Source of the DNA: Lingula anatina
Lineage: Eukaryota > Brachiopoda > Lingulata > Lingulida > Lingulidae
Assembly: GCF_001039355.2 (NCBI RefSeq)
Contig: NW_019773637.1
Coordinates: 411,988-475,987, forward strand
Length of the DNA: 64,000 bases
Direction: 5' to 3'
The position numbers and the translations under genes were made by a program. Below, one piece after another: positions 37,413-50,700 of the stretch. Every line of letters begins with the position of its first letter. The first letter of the stretch is position 1. The notes under the pieces are model-generated. The model did no database searches, had not been told where the DNA came from, and was given only the letters and a program-made list of their open reading frames with translations.

Positions 37413-39172
37413 GCACTGGTGGTATAAATAAATAGAGGAGTTACATTTGTACATTTATATTACATGAATTTCTTGGGTGACAGGTGTTTACAGTTAACGT
37501 AATAAAAAATGACATTATCAGCTGTCATAACAATAACAGATATACTGTTAATTTCAGAAAATTAAGCACCTGCCACGAAGAAAAGTTAAGCATACATGGC
37601 CAGGTGTAAGTTGGAGCTTTAGTCTCCACTGAATACCTTGGGCTCTAGTACGTCTTTTCAAACTTTTGGGGTAGGAATCTGTATGCAATTTTACAAATAA
37701 TAAAAAAAAAAACCCAAACTTTTAGCCTTTCAGTAACATAATATTAAGATGTTAATTCTTTGACACTAAATCCGACCAAATGCCACCATTTAGTTTCAAA
37801 TAGCACAACTTTAAAAAATGCCAAAAGGATATCATCTTATATTTACCCTAAAAACAGTATGTGAACAGATATTTTCTCCTTTTTTTCTGTATTATACATG
37901 TGCAGTTAAGTGTCATACTTTAAAGAACTGGAGAGATAGATAAATGGGCAATATGAAGCAGGTGCAGTTTAAGAACTTTTTTTCCAACTGATCACGTGTT
38001 TAATTTGGTTTATCCTTTGACATGTTGACTTTATTCAAGTCATATGAGACTAGTAGAAGTGGTATTTATGTGTCACAGGGAACCTACGCTTGCTTCATAT
38101 GTAACATTAAGGCAAAAATTTAGTAATAATAATAATAATTTTTATTGGAAAATCGCAACCCGAAGGTTGAAGTTATACAAACATGTAATTTATTTATTTA
38201 TTTAAATGAATTTTTTTTTTTATTCAAGTCAGAGAAGCCTGGTCATTTTCTTTCACTGGTGCACTCTGTAGACACTCTCACCTCCCTGGGGAGGATACAG
38301 CTCGGCTGCCATATTAGGCGCTCAGAGCTAACATATCATTTCTGCACTGCCTGACCAGGCCCCTGCTTCAACCCCTTAGTGCTGAGTGCCTAGCGGAGAG
38401 ACAGCAGGTACCGTTTATAAAGGACTGGTAAGTCCCCGAAAGGGTTATGAACCCACGTCCTCCCGCTCCGGAGGCGGACATTCTTACCACAAAGCCATCC
38501 GGTCGGTAGTAAACTAATAATGGTTACTATAGGCTCATTCCCATTGAAACTATGGGTCCAACTCCCTGGGGACTCTCGCTGAATGCAATCAGCTTAACAG
38601 ATTTAAACACCTCTTCTTTCCACTCATATAATCACAAGCTTTTCTATATCCCACTCAATGTCAGGAGAAGGCATGTAAATCTGTTAAACTGATTGCATTC
38701 AGCAAGAGCCCCCAGGTACGAAGACCAAGAGTTTCCATAGGAATGAGCCCTATAACTCTAAACCTGTTTTCATTTTTATTGAGGCACTAAGTTTCTTGGA
38801 CAATTCAGACATATGATAAAAGGCTATCTGGGGGGACAAGTTTGCCATTTAGTGAAAGAGTTCCAAAATATGGAGATGAGTTCAGAAGGCCACCCAGGCC
38901 AATGATACTTTGGCTCCAAAAATGTTGGAAATCTCCTGACAGTCGAAAAAATCTCACCCTGTGTCTGGGGAAGGGTCAAACTATCATGCCTTGTTAAGAA
39001 ACTCATTTTTTTAAATAAAACTTTTTACAGGCTGGCAACTAGGTGAAAAGATATAACTCACTGATACACATTTGACATTTACAATAAAAGATAAATAGAT
39101 TTTTAAAATGTATACCGTTTCTCTTAATCACATAGATTCACAATTGAATCAGTAAACTGCAAAAAAAAATAA

Positions 39173-39203
<31 letters not shown>

Positions 39204-41679
39204 AAAATAAAAAAAAAATCTCAAGGTTATTTGATTAAAATTTTGTAAGTGAAATATGTATAAAATTTTTTAACAGTTTATAAAAAATTACAATAAGAAA
39301 AGGATTAAGTACATATTTTATGAATTTTAAACTTTAAATTAAAAAATTAACACAATCAGTAGGATTATATTATCCTGAAATAAGATATTATCGATGAAAC
39401 TTATTCAAAAACATTTTCATATGCATAGTAGATACTTTGAAATAAAAATTAAGGGAGAGGACTGAAATTCTATTGTTTTTCTTTTATTTTTCCTGTCATT
39501 TATGCCTTACATAGTATGTAAATCAACAAGTGGCCCCTTGTTGCCTAACATTTCCAAATCTCATCTCACAGTTAGGCAACATTGCTCTGCGATTGCAACC
39601 ATCACAGCTGTAGCAACCCATTGAACGGCATACAGCATTGGGTGAGAGGCACAACTGTAACAATCACAACTACACCATCTCTTGGAAATGTTAGCAAGGG
39701 GTTAATTTCGATGTTTTTAACACATATCACACCTGTTCATATAGAGAGGCTTTTGAATTAATCATAATATTCCAAAGTGAAAGACATAAGGTAACAAAGA
39801 GATTAAGAGATTTTTTAGACTACACAGCAAGACAAAAATACCATACTGGACAATGAATTATTAATGGCAGCAATATGAATGTGGGCTAGAATATTCACAC
39901 ATTAATATTTCAATTGCAAGAAAAATTCAGACAACTGTATTATTTTGTCCTTTTTCTTTTAAACATCCAACAAATCTTAGAATTTGGGTTCTTGCTTTAA
40001 AGTTAGTTGAATTATTCATAGATTTAATATAGTCAAAGTTAGGATACAGTAATATTAAAGTGGCTTCAGGGTGGCAAATGTGGTGAAATGCTGGTTATTT
40101 TACGAAAATTAGTGGGTTTTAACTCAAAATTATTTTACCCTTTTTTGAACATGACAGCGAATGAAACCAGATTTTCATACTTTCTTTTTTCATATTAAGT
40201 TTTTTCTCTTCTTTTCAAGGAATGAAAACACTTTTACTTTCTACTTGATGCTTTTTAAACTTCTTTTTCTTTCAAATAAGAAAATGAAAATTATAATTTT
40301 TCTTTTTTTCTTTTAGTGTGTATCCTCCTTTGTCTCTCAAAACTACTTACCTCCTATCTGGAACCTTAAATTCCTTCTTCAGTGTCTCGGCTAACTTGTG
40401 GTTGTTCTCCTTCACCAACTGGTACATAGTGCGATGTAGGGACAAGTTCAGATACGGTTTGTTCAGCTCCTCCTCCATCTTACGCTGGTATTTTAGAAGT
40501 TTTACTTGTTCCTCTGTCACCTGGTACAACACGTATTAATGTATATATTTTAATCGCTATTTAAAGGATGATCTCATATATAACAAACTCTTGGACATCA
40601 AACTGGTATGCTGGGAAGCTTTCTGTATTTGAGGAATGCTTATGTTGCCAAATAAAGAGTATTAAAAGCTTTCACTTTCTGAGGGCTGAAAGGGTGATTT
40701 TTTCTCTTCTATTTATTCACTTATTTATATACAAATTTATTCAGTCATTTCTCTATGGTCCATATAATTATCACTTTTATCTATTCTGTGTATTCTTCTT
40801 CCTTCCTTCTTTCTTTCTTTCTTTCTTTCTTTCTGCCTCAATCAATCAATCAATTACACCTACCTTAGCTGCCCACTCATTTCTGGCTTTATTATAGCAC
40901 TCCATGGCGGCCATTAGGCAGTCTATGCGGGACTCTAGTCGCTGAAATAAAAACATGTACCCACTGAGCTTGAATTGTATGTTGAAGAGTTTTACATTTT
41001 AACCATTTTATAATGAACTTTTTGCAAACCCATCTCACTCTCAGTCTTTAAACAATAACAGTTACATTCTCAAAAGGCGTTAAATTTTCTGAGCACATTT
41101 TTCAAAATGTATTATTCACCATTTATTTGTACTTAGTTTCCATGAACTCAACTGAGCATTTTGAATGAACTTCAGACTCCAAATATTCTAACAATAATAC
41201 TTATAATAATTAAATTGAGTATCATTTTCTAACACCAGGCTCGTTGTAGCATTTGCACCGCAGCCAACTTGCCATGTGCAATGATAACATTTGTTCTATA
41301 TTTCAAGACAAGCTGAGTCAGAGAGATGTGCATCCTGGCACTTACCTCCTCTGTGTAGCACTCTTTGACCCTGCAGTCCCCCTCTTCCTGGAAATTGTCC
41401 TCCTGGTAATACAGATCTTGCAGGTTCTTCAGGTTCTCCTGGCGACAATACTGGAATTAATTTTAAAAAATAATTTATGAAAAGATCAACTACATGTCTT
41501 GCATTTTGTCTAGGCTTTTTCACTTCTATTTATTACTTTCATTATTATTATTATTATTTTATTTCTTTACTCTGGATTGAATAGATTCATAAAGACCAGA
41601 AATATTTTGTAAAACAGGCCGGCTTCATTTAACAGTCATTAATAAACCTACTAGTATATCTTGTACTATGAATAATTGA

Positions 41680-41737
<58 letters not shown>

Positions 41738-44700
41738 TGTAAATATAAAGCATGTGCCACTGGCATGTTCCTGATGGTCATGTAGAAATCTCCTAAACTC
41801 ATCTTCTCCTTGAGGTTCAGTATCACCATATACACTGAAAATATAAAATTTTAATATGTGATTTAATCAGCACAAGCATGCACATATTCAACATTATTCA
41901 CTTTTTTTTTCTAATAGTGAACAAGTTCCTTGGATTATCTACAATAAACTACGAGATGACATAATCTGAGTCAGACATTAAGCAGGGGGGAGGAACAATG
42001 GCACCGCCATCCTCTTCAGTTGGAGGGGATAAATTCTGGGAACCTAGGATGCAATTTGGGACATTTTACAGTGTCTGCTGGTACACATAGGTCATGCTAC
42101 CAGCCTATACTGTTAAAGACAGGGCCAGTTTATCTGCTTACTCAGGTGTGTGTCTCTACTTTCTATCAATTCAGACAGGGCCAGATAGACTGGGTTCCCA
42201 TACTTAGATCGATCCATCTGGATCGATGTAACTCCCTGGGGGTTCACACTTAATTGCTATCAGCTCAAGAGGCTTATATGTCTGTCACGCCTACCGAATC
42301 AGCTAGGGTAAAGATAATTACCTTCTAACAGTTTTACTAGGCGTGACAGATGTTTAAGCTGGCTAGTTTGATAGCAACTTAGTGAGACTTCCCAGGGAGA
42401 TAGATCAATCCAAATATCTAAGGGAATGGTCCCTTAGTCTACCAACTTAAGTACTGGGGTATGTGGCTCCCCTTTTTATTGGCTTAGACTGTCAGTTAGT
42501 CTTCAAACCTTAACTACTGTATGTGTCTCCCCTTTTCTACTGGCTTAGCCAGGCAATAAATTTACTTACTCAAGTCTGTGTCTCCGCTCTCTATTGCCTT
42601 AGACAAGGCAAGTTGTTCTTTCTTCATCTTCATCAGCAAGGGAACCTGCTCTGCAGCCCGGGGTTCATAGTCCAACAGCTGACAATGAGGAGAAAAAGAT
42701 TGTGAACATACATCAGATTTGTCATTTAACTGCCAGATCAAAGGTCAATAATCTAAGTCGTTCTAAAGAGAGCAAAATGGGAAAAAATTCTGAGAAGACA
42801 TAAGCTCACAACAAAGTAACATCAACAATGGAAAAAGAAAAAAGCAAAAAACATATTCCAAAATGGCATCCAAATTGATGATGGCATCAACATACAGTTT
42901 ACTATAATTTACTATAGTTTAAAATAAATCAATACACATTAATTGGCCTTCTTATTTACAAAAACCAAAAGAAACAGCAAAGGAAGTAATAGCTTTTGGG
43001 TAAATATAAACCTAGAGGGTTACCGCAAGGAAATAGGGAAAATGGTTGTCAAATAATCATTTTCCTTCTATTCCAAGAATCAAATAGAGAATACTGAAGA
43101 AATAAGAGGACTACATGGACAGAAGGAAAATGCAAATTTATGTTTTTCCATTATATGTACCCTTGTTGCCAGCTCAGGTCTGCCCACATCCAAAGCTTTA
43201 TTAGCAATTTCAGAATACGAAACACCTGGAGTGTCGCCCAACTTCTGAGATATAGAACGCGCAATGGCCTCATCCTCAACTCCAGTTTGTTCAACCTGGA
43301 ACACACAAGTTTATGTATCAACGATTAAGTCTTCTCCATATCATTCCAAATCAATTTCTTTCCATACTGCATTTATATCATCAAGGCTCATACAAAATTT
43401 TTACAGGAAAGCAACTCAAGACAGACAATTCAAGACTCTGTCACTGGTTACATGATAGTTAAATCTTTAAATAATCTTGGCTACAAAAACAAAAATTTTT
43501 GATATTTATTAAGAATTTTTTTCTTATATATAAACCCACTCACAAATATGCTAAATTAGCAAAATTCATATATTTTCTTCAGCACTAATATCCAAATAAC
43601 AGAGTCCCTCTCTTTCAATAGAGTTACACATATGGATCACAAACCTTATAACAAGCCCAGTGCGCCATGATACGACTGGCGCCATCTGCCTCAGGTATCT
43701 TGAGATACTGACAAATCCTCACTGCCAGGGGGTAGTGGCGCCGCACCACCAGTCTGTCTATTAGCACCGGTAAGGTCAGTGATTGCAATCTGGGTCAGGT
43801 CAAGGTCAATAAAGGTCATGCTTGAAAAACAGATCTTACCTTGATAATTCTAAAATTAAAAAACAACTATAACAACAACAACAAAATAACATCTAATTGA
43901 AACTTAATAAAATAGGTAAATGATCTAAGTTTTTTTTCAAAAATGTTAACAATGTTATGTTTTCTTGGTAACTGCACAACAGTATTTTAATTTCATTTTA
44001 TTTAAAAATAAAAATGAATCAGATTAAATCAAAATGTTAAATGATATAAGAAAAAAGCTTTACTTTGCTAAACTTATTTTATGTTAAAAACCTTCTATTT
44101 ATAACACTTACTCTTTTCAGTATAATTAAAAAATTTTACATTATTTTATAACACTGTTAATTCATTAATTAAGGATACTGTGTGTAGGTTAAAGGCAGGC
44201 CCACAGTGTAATCACGAACTGCATTGAGAACTCTCAGCATCTGACACATGTTCACAAAGGTTTCTGGTCTCACGTCTGTCAGGAAACATTTTCCAAATGA
44301 CGCCGCCTGTAAGAGAAAAAAGTAAAATGATTTACGGTGCTGAATTCACTTTTAGGCCAATGCTACATAAAAATATTTAGCTTTACTACCTAAAAAAAGA
44401 GTCTCAAAAGACTTTAAAATTCATATTTGAATTCATTTCAGAAATTCAAAATAATTTTCATGGTAGATTCAGTCTGTCTTGATTCTAGACACATGTCATG
44501 TATATCTAAGCACTTTACCACAAAGAAATATTTCAATAGCCATTGATAATTGTTAACTTACTCTAAGCAGTGCCTTCTGACTCTTGGGCTCATACTCATA
44601 ACCAGCGCCCTCTATACATTGTTCAACAGCCAAGTCCAACTTGTCTTTGATCATTCTGATGTATTCGTCTGCTCGCTGACTTCCTTTCTAAATAAGACAA

Positions 44701-47700
44701 CAAAAATGGCATTTATGTTGGTTTCAAACAAACTTCACACAAAATTTTATTATATCATCTGAAAATATTGAGAGGTAATTATGACAAAGTTCATGTTAGC
44801 TAGGAGTTTCTGACAGAAACCATGTATTTGATAATGTAAAAGAAACTCAGAAGTGTTTGCCAGTAATTTATTATTTTTCTAAATAAAAACCTGGTTAAAT
44901 ACCCCCTTGCAATTCTATAATATTCAAACTCTGTGAAATGCCTCGTTTACAAATGAATTAATTATTTCAAATCACAATGAATAATGTTACCACACTTTCT
45001 GTGAGGCACAAAATCTGAATTAATAACATGGCCATCCAAGAACAAGATTCATGACTCACCCCAAACTCCCTAGAAGCTTCATATAACATGGCACCAGGAG
45101 CCATAGAACCAATCTTGAAGATTTCCTCAACAACAGCTGGAATTAGAAAAATAATTCACTAAAATATTTTTAAAAATACAATTTGGATTGCTTTGTGCAG
45201 TTCAGAGAACTGGAAACGAAAATGGCCAAAACAAAGTAATTTTCTAAAAATAATTAATTCTTAAAAAGTTTCATAATTTAACTTGGTATCCAAAGTTTTC
45301 AACAATCAACTCAGCATTGTGTTTCTTTGTAGATTGAAAATTTTCTAATTCTCCTTCTTAGCTCTTTTACAGGTGTCTCTCTCTCTCTCTCTCTCTCTCT
45401 AACTGATAAACTTACGTGGAACTCTCTGTAAAAATTCATGTGTATCATTCCCTACGATTCTGAGCCCATCTATTTCCTGCACCAAAGTCACTGGAGTATC
45501 ATAGCTGTATGTAGGAACAGTTAAGGATTCCCATGCTTTATAGTCTAAATATCTTTATAGATAATACAAACATTTTAAAATGGTTTTTAATGGAGTCATG
45601 CCAAAGAATATTAGGTAATTTTTTCACAGATTGATTTCCGCAAATTCGGACATCAGCATTCCTCTGACAAAAATATGAAATGTCAATGTCATCAAAACAT
45701 GTAATTTTTTTTCACACATCAATATAATAGTACAATAAATATTTAGCATTATCTGTTACTGTTGTAACTCCTTCATCTAACTTAAAGGTAACTGACTTTT
45801 TTGCCTAAAACGTATGACATTAAACACTTCAACCGACTACCATAAGAATCTAATAACATGTAGAGTTTTAACATGTCAATAAAGATTTTATAAAATCAGT
45901 AAAGGATATTTCACCCAATCTTTAGAAGGTCCTACCATCAGGAGCAGGTTAAGCTCTGCCCAGTAACTTACTATGGAGCCTGTACCACACCTGAAAAGAA
46001 GGTAAGTTGTCTGTTGAGATAGCATACTTCACTATTAGACAGTGTCAAGTTGGCTTTGACAAAAATGTCTTAGTTTTAAAGTCAGAATTTGGAGCACAAA
46101 CACATTAGCTCTTATTTCTTATTTTTGTCTATAAATAATAGCTTTTAAGTGTAAAAAGAACACTGCAAAGTATATTGATTGCAACATGTATTGAAATGTG
46201 TGGTATTGTATTTGCACTTTTGTGTATTCAGTGACATAAATATTGTAAATGACTTTGATAAAATATAAATAAATAAATAAATAAATAAATAAAATAATAG
46301 GCACTCACCAACAAAGTTGTGTGGGTCTCACTGCACTTTTAGTATTAAATTCACAGTAAACTTTCTGCAACAGAAAATATATTTAATCACTTCTTTAAAA
46401 TGAAAAATAAAGCAGTTTCAATTGCAGAGAAAAATAATACATAGAATGCAAATTTGGGATTTTTATTGACAAAATGGCATGCTTGTAGAGGTGGGATGGG
46501 GTAGACTTTTTTGAGAGAAAAAAGCAGCCATCCCTAGTCATTCTACCCCCACCTTACCCCAGGGGGAGAGGGGTCTGGCCTTGTAATTTTGAGAGAAAGA
46601 AACACCCTCCCTATCCCCTTCTACTCCCACCCCACCCACCCCAGCCCAACTTTTAAATATTAACTTTGGAACATGACATCAGCAGCCATACAGCACAATG
46701 ACAAGACTGGCACAATGTATCTTCTCACCTGTAAATCAGCCGAGCCGATCCACAGGAGTCCTGTGTTTGTGAACAGTGCCAGGTATTTATTATTGAAGGA
46801 CACTGACATCTCTATAAATGACTCCACTGGGATACTCACATCTACAGTCTGAAATGATGGTAGGAAAATTTTCTAATTTTTAAGCAATTGTAATATTATT
46901 AATCAGAATAATAAAAAGTAATTTTTTGAAGAAGTTCACTTTTTAGATATGTTTCAAGTTTCACAGGTCTTCTAGTGACAAGTTGGAACCATTCCCAGAC
47001 CCTATTGTACTAACTGTGGAATGATCCATCTCCGAGGGGATTCTCACTAAATTGCAATCAACCTGAGCAGCTTAGATGTCTNTAACTGATAAACTTACGT
47101 GGAACTCTCTGTAAAAATTCATGTGTATCATTCCCTATGATTCTGAGCCCATCTATTTCCTGCACCAAAGTCACTGGAGTATCATAGCTGTATGTAGGAA
47201 CAGTTAAGGATTCCCATGCTTTATAGTCTAAATATCTTTATAGATAATACAAACATTTTAAAATGGTTTTTAATGGAGTCATGCCAAAGAATATTAGGTA
47301 ATTTTTTCACAGATTGATTTCCGCAAATTCGGACATCAGCATTCCTCTGACAAAAATATGAAATGCCAATGTCATCAAAACATGTAATTTTTTTTCACAC
47401 ATCAATATAATAGTACAATAAATATTTAGCATTATCTGTTACTGTTGTAACTCCTTCATCTAACTTAAAGGTAACTGACTTTTTTGCCTAAAACGTATGA
47501 CATTAAACACTTCAACCGACTACCATAAGAATCTAATAACATGTAGAGTTTTAACATGTCAATAAAGATTTTATAAAATCAGTAAAGGATATTTCACCCA
47601 ATCTTTAGAAGGTCCTACCATCAGGAGCAGGTTAAGCTCTGCCCAGTAACTTACTATGGAGCCTGTACCACACCTGAAAAGAAGGTAAGTTGTCTGTTGA

Positions 47701-50700
47701 GATAGCATACTTCACTATTAGACAGTGTCAAGTTGGCTTTGACAAAAATGTCTTAGTTTTAAAGTCAGAATTTGGAGCACAAACACATTAGCTCTTATTT
47801 CTTATTTTTGTCTATAAATAATAGCTTTTAAGTGTAAAAAGAACACTGCAAAGTATATTGATTGCAACATGTATTGAAATGTGTGGTATTGTATTTGCAC
47901 TTTTGTGTATTCAGTGACATAAATATTGTAAATGACTTTGATAAAATATAAATAAATAAATAAATAAATAAATAAAATAATAGGCACTCACCAACAAAGT
48001 TGTGTGGGTCTCACTGCACTTTTAGTATTAAATTCACAGTAAACTTTCTGCAACAGAAAATATATTTAATCACTTCTTTAAAATGAAAAATAAAGCAGTT
48101 TCAATTGCAGAGAAAAATAATACATAGAATGCAAATTTGGGATTTTTATTGACAAAATGGCATGCTTGTAGAGGTGGGATGGGGTAGACTTTTTTGAGAG
48201 AAAAAAGCAGCCATCCCTAGTCATTCTACCCCCACCTTACCCCAGGGGGAGAGGGGTCTGGCCTTGTAATTTTGAGAGAAAGAAACACCCTCCCTATCCC
48301 CTTCTACTCCCACCCCACCCACCCCAGCCCAACTTTTAAATATTAACTTTGGAACATGACATCAGCAGCCATACAGCACAATGACAAGACTGGCACAATG
48401 TATCTTCTCACCTGTAAATCAGCCGAGCCGATCCACAGGAGTCCTGTGTTTGTGAACAGTGCCAGGTATTTATTATTGAAGGACACTGACATCTCTATAA
48501 ATGACTCCACTGGGATACTCACATCTACAGTCTGAAATGATGGTAGGAAAATTTTCTAATTTTTAAGCAATTGTAATATTATTAATCAGAATAATAAAAA
48601 GTAATTTTTTGAAGAAGTTCACTTTTTAGATATGTTTCAAGTTTCACAGGTCTTCTAGTGACAAGTTGGAACCATTCCCAGACCCTATTGTACTAACTGT
48701 GGAATGATCCATCTCCGAGGGGATTCTCACTAAATTGCAATCAACCTGAGCAGCTTAGATGTCTGTAACACCTAGTGAAGCTGTTGGGGGGGGGGGTAAT
48801 TAATTACCATTTAGCAACTTCAGTAGGCAACTTCAGTAGGCAACTTCAGTAGGCGTGTGAGACATCTACGCCACTTGAGCTGAAAGCAATTAAGCGAGAA
48901 ACCCCTGGGAGATGGATCGATCCTGTTTGATCGATCTAGGTATGGGAACCCAGTCGTTGACTTAGGCCACATTCTCAACGAATTGAGCCAGGCTTTACAA
49001 ATCCTAAGAACTAAAAATGGCAGACGTACATGAAAGAAAAACCGCCTAATCTTTTAATAGTCTCTCTGCCTCTCACACGCCTCCCCACATGTCGTCCCTG
49101 CGGGGTACAGTAATTAAATCTCAGCTCCATTCGCCATGCGGAAGCTACCTGAGAAATATTAAGTGCACATTTTTAGTTCTCAGGATTTGTAAAGCCTGGC
49201 TCAATTCGTTGAGAATGCGGTCTTAGTATCTGTGACCTTCACCTGCTGCTGATACTGTCCTCCGTGGTCCAGTAAAAACAATTCGTTCTCCTTTGCCACC
49301 AGAGCTCTGGTCTGTCTGTCCTGGTTAATGATGGCCCAACTACTGGGGGGAGCCTGGAGACCTGCCAGTTAAAACATGTGAAGAGCAAAAGACATGAAAA
49401 AATAATAATTTTTTTGGAGTAATAAAAAAGGAGAGGCCATTACAGGATTAAGTGGTCTTCCTTTCATGTAGGTCCGCCATATTTAAGCTGTTAAACAGTT
49501 AGCACTAGGATCTTCTCATTCTGAGAATGACATATGTTATTTACCTGGCACCTCAGCCAGTCTTCTTACTCTGGGATCTTCAATATTATTACATACAAAT
49601 ATCCTGTATGTGCTGGTCAGTACAGCAATCCCCGTAGTATTGGCTGTCTGGAATATCTTCACTTCCAGCACCTTGGTGTCCTTGACCTCCTGTAAACAAA
49701 GAAGGCAGCAAATGCTGTCAAATGTACAGACATAAAGGAGATCATGAGGATGACAGGGGATAAATTAGCCTTAGGGTTTTTGGTCAGTTATGATGCAATG
49801 TGACAAAATGCTAAAAAGCATGATCACCACCAATTTTAATCACATACTATGTACTGTTACTGCGAAAAAATCATAATAAGTAACAGGGTCAGGGCTTCAG
49901 TCATTTTTGTCCAAATGATCAGTCAAAGCCCAAAATATTAACCATTACAGCAATTCCTTGAACTTATGTTATTGAGTTTAACTAGGTTCACTAACAATTA
50001 AAAAATTTATTAATATAAAAAATGCAACAGAAATGCAATAACTGGTCAATACATAAATTTACAGATTTAATTATTTTTTTGTTTGTTTGTTTCACCGTCA
50101 AAAGCTTTCGATGAAAATAATATCAGTGGGTAAAAAAAATAATTTTCTGAAAATCACAATGGAGCAGAATGATTATGTGTCTGTTAATCTCTGACCAACT
50201 TACTGTTCCCAGGCTGAAGGTTCTCTTAAAATTGCCAAATATGTCATAGACCAGTACACCGCCATCATCCTGTACGCAGAGAAGATCTTCAGTGTTTGAC
50301 CAACCAAGCTGAATAACATGACCACTGTTCCACTGAAAAAGAAAAAAAAACTCAGAAATTTAATCACTTAATTAGTTATGATATCCAATTTAAAAAAGAA
50401 ATAAAAGAAATAGTTGTCATTTTTGCTACTGAAAAATAATATCTTCTGTTATGAACCAGGCGGAGAATTTTTAAGATTCTCTGCATAATGTCATTTTGTG
50501 ACATACTTTAAGTAATTTTGTTCAAATTTGTTTCCAATTATATAATTAGTCTGCTAAGTTTGGAAATCAAGTTTCAAATTTATTTCAGATTTCACTGGTC
50601 CCCTGCCAAATCTGCTGGTCAATTGCCAATGAACAGAAGCTAGATGTCTTAGGCTGTGTTCAGATTAAAAACTATCGGTCCAACAGGATCGATCCATCTC

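Noticed and set aside
38440-38500. tRNA gene
   Set aside because: Box A and box B are present but no acceptor stem or cloverleaf forms, and a long body with an ATT tail follows. A SINE fits better.
45910-45990. Ordinary GT donors for VPS16 exon 9 (GTAAGT at 45971, GTAGGA and GTGAAA further on)
   Set aside because: All end in phase 0, while the only acceptors near exon 10 need other phases. The AT-AC U12 junction alone keeps the frame and the expected length.
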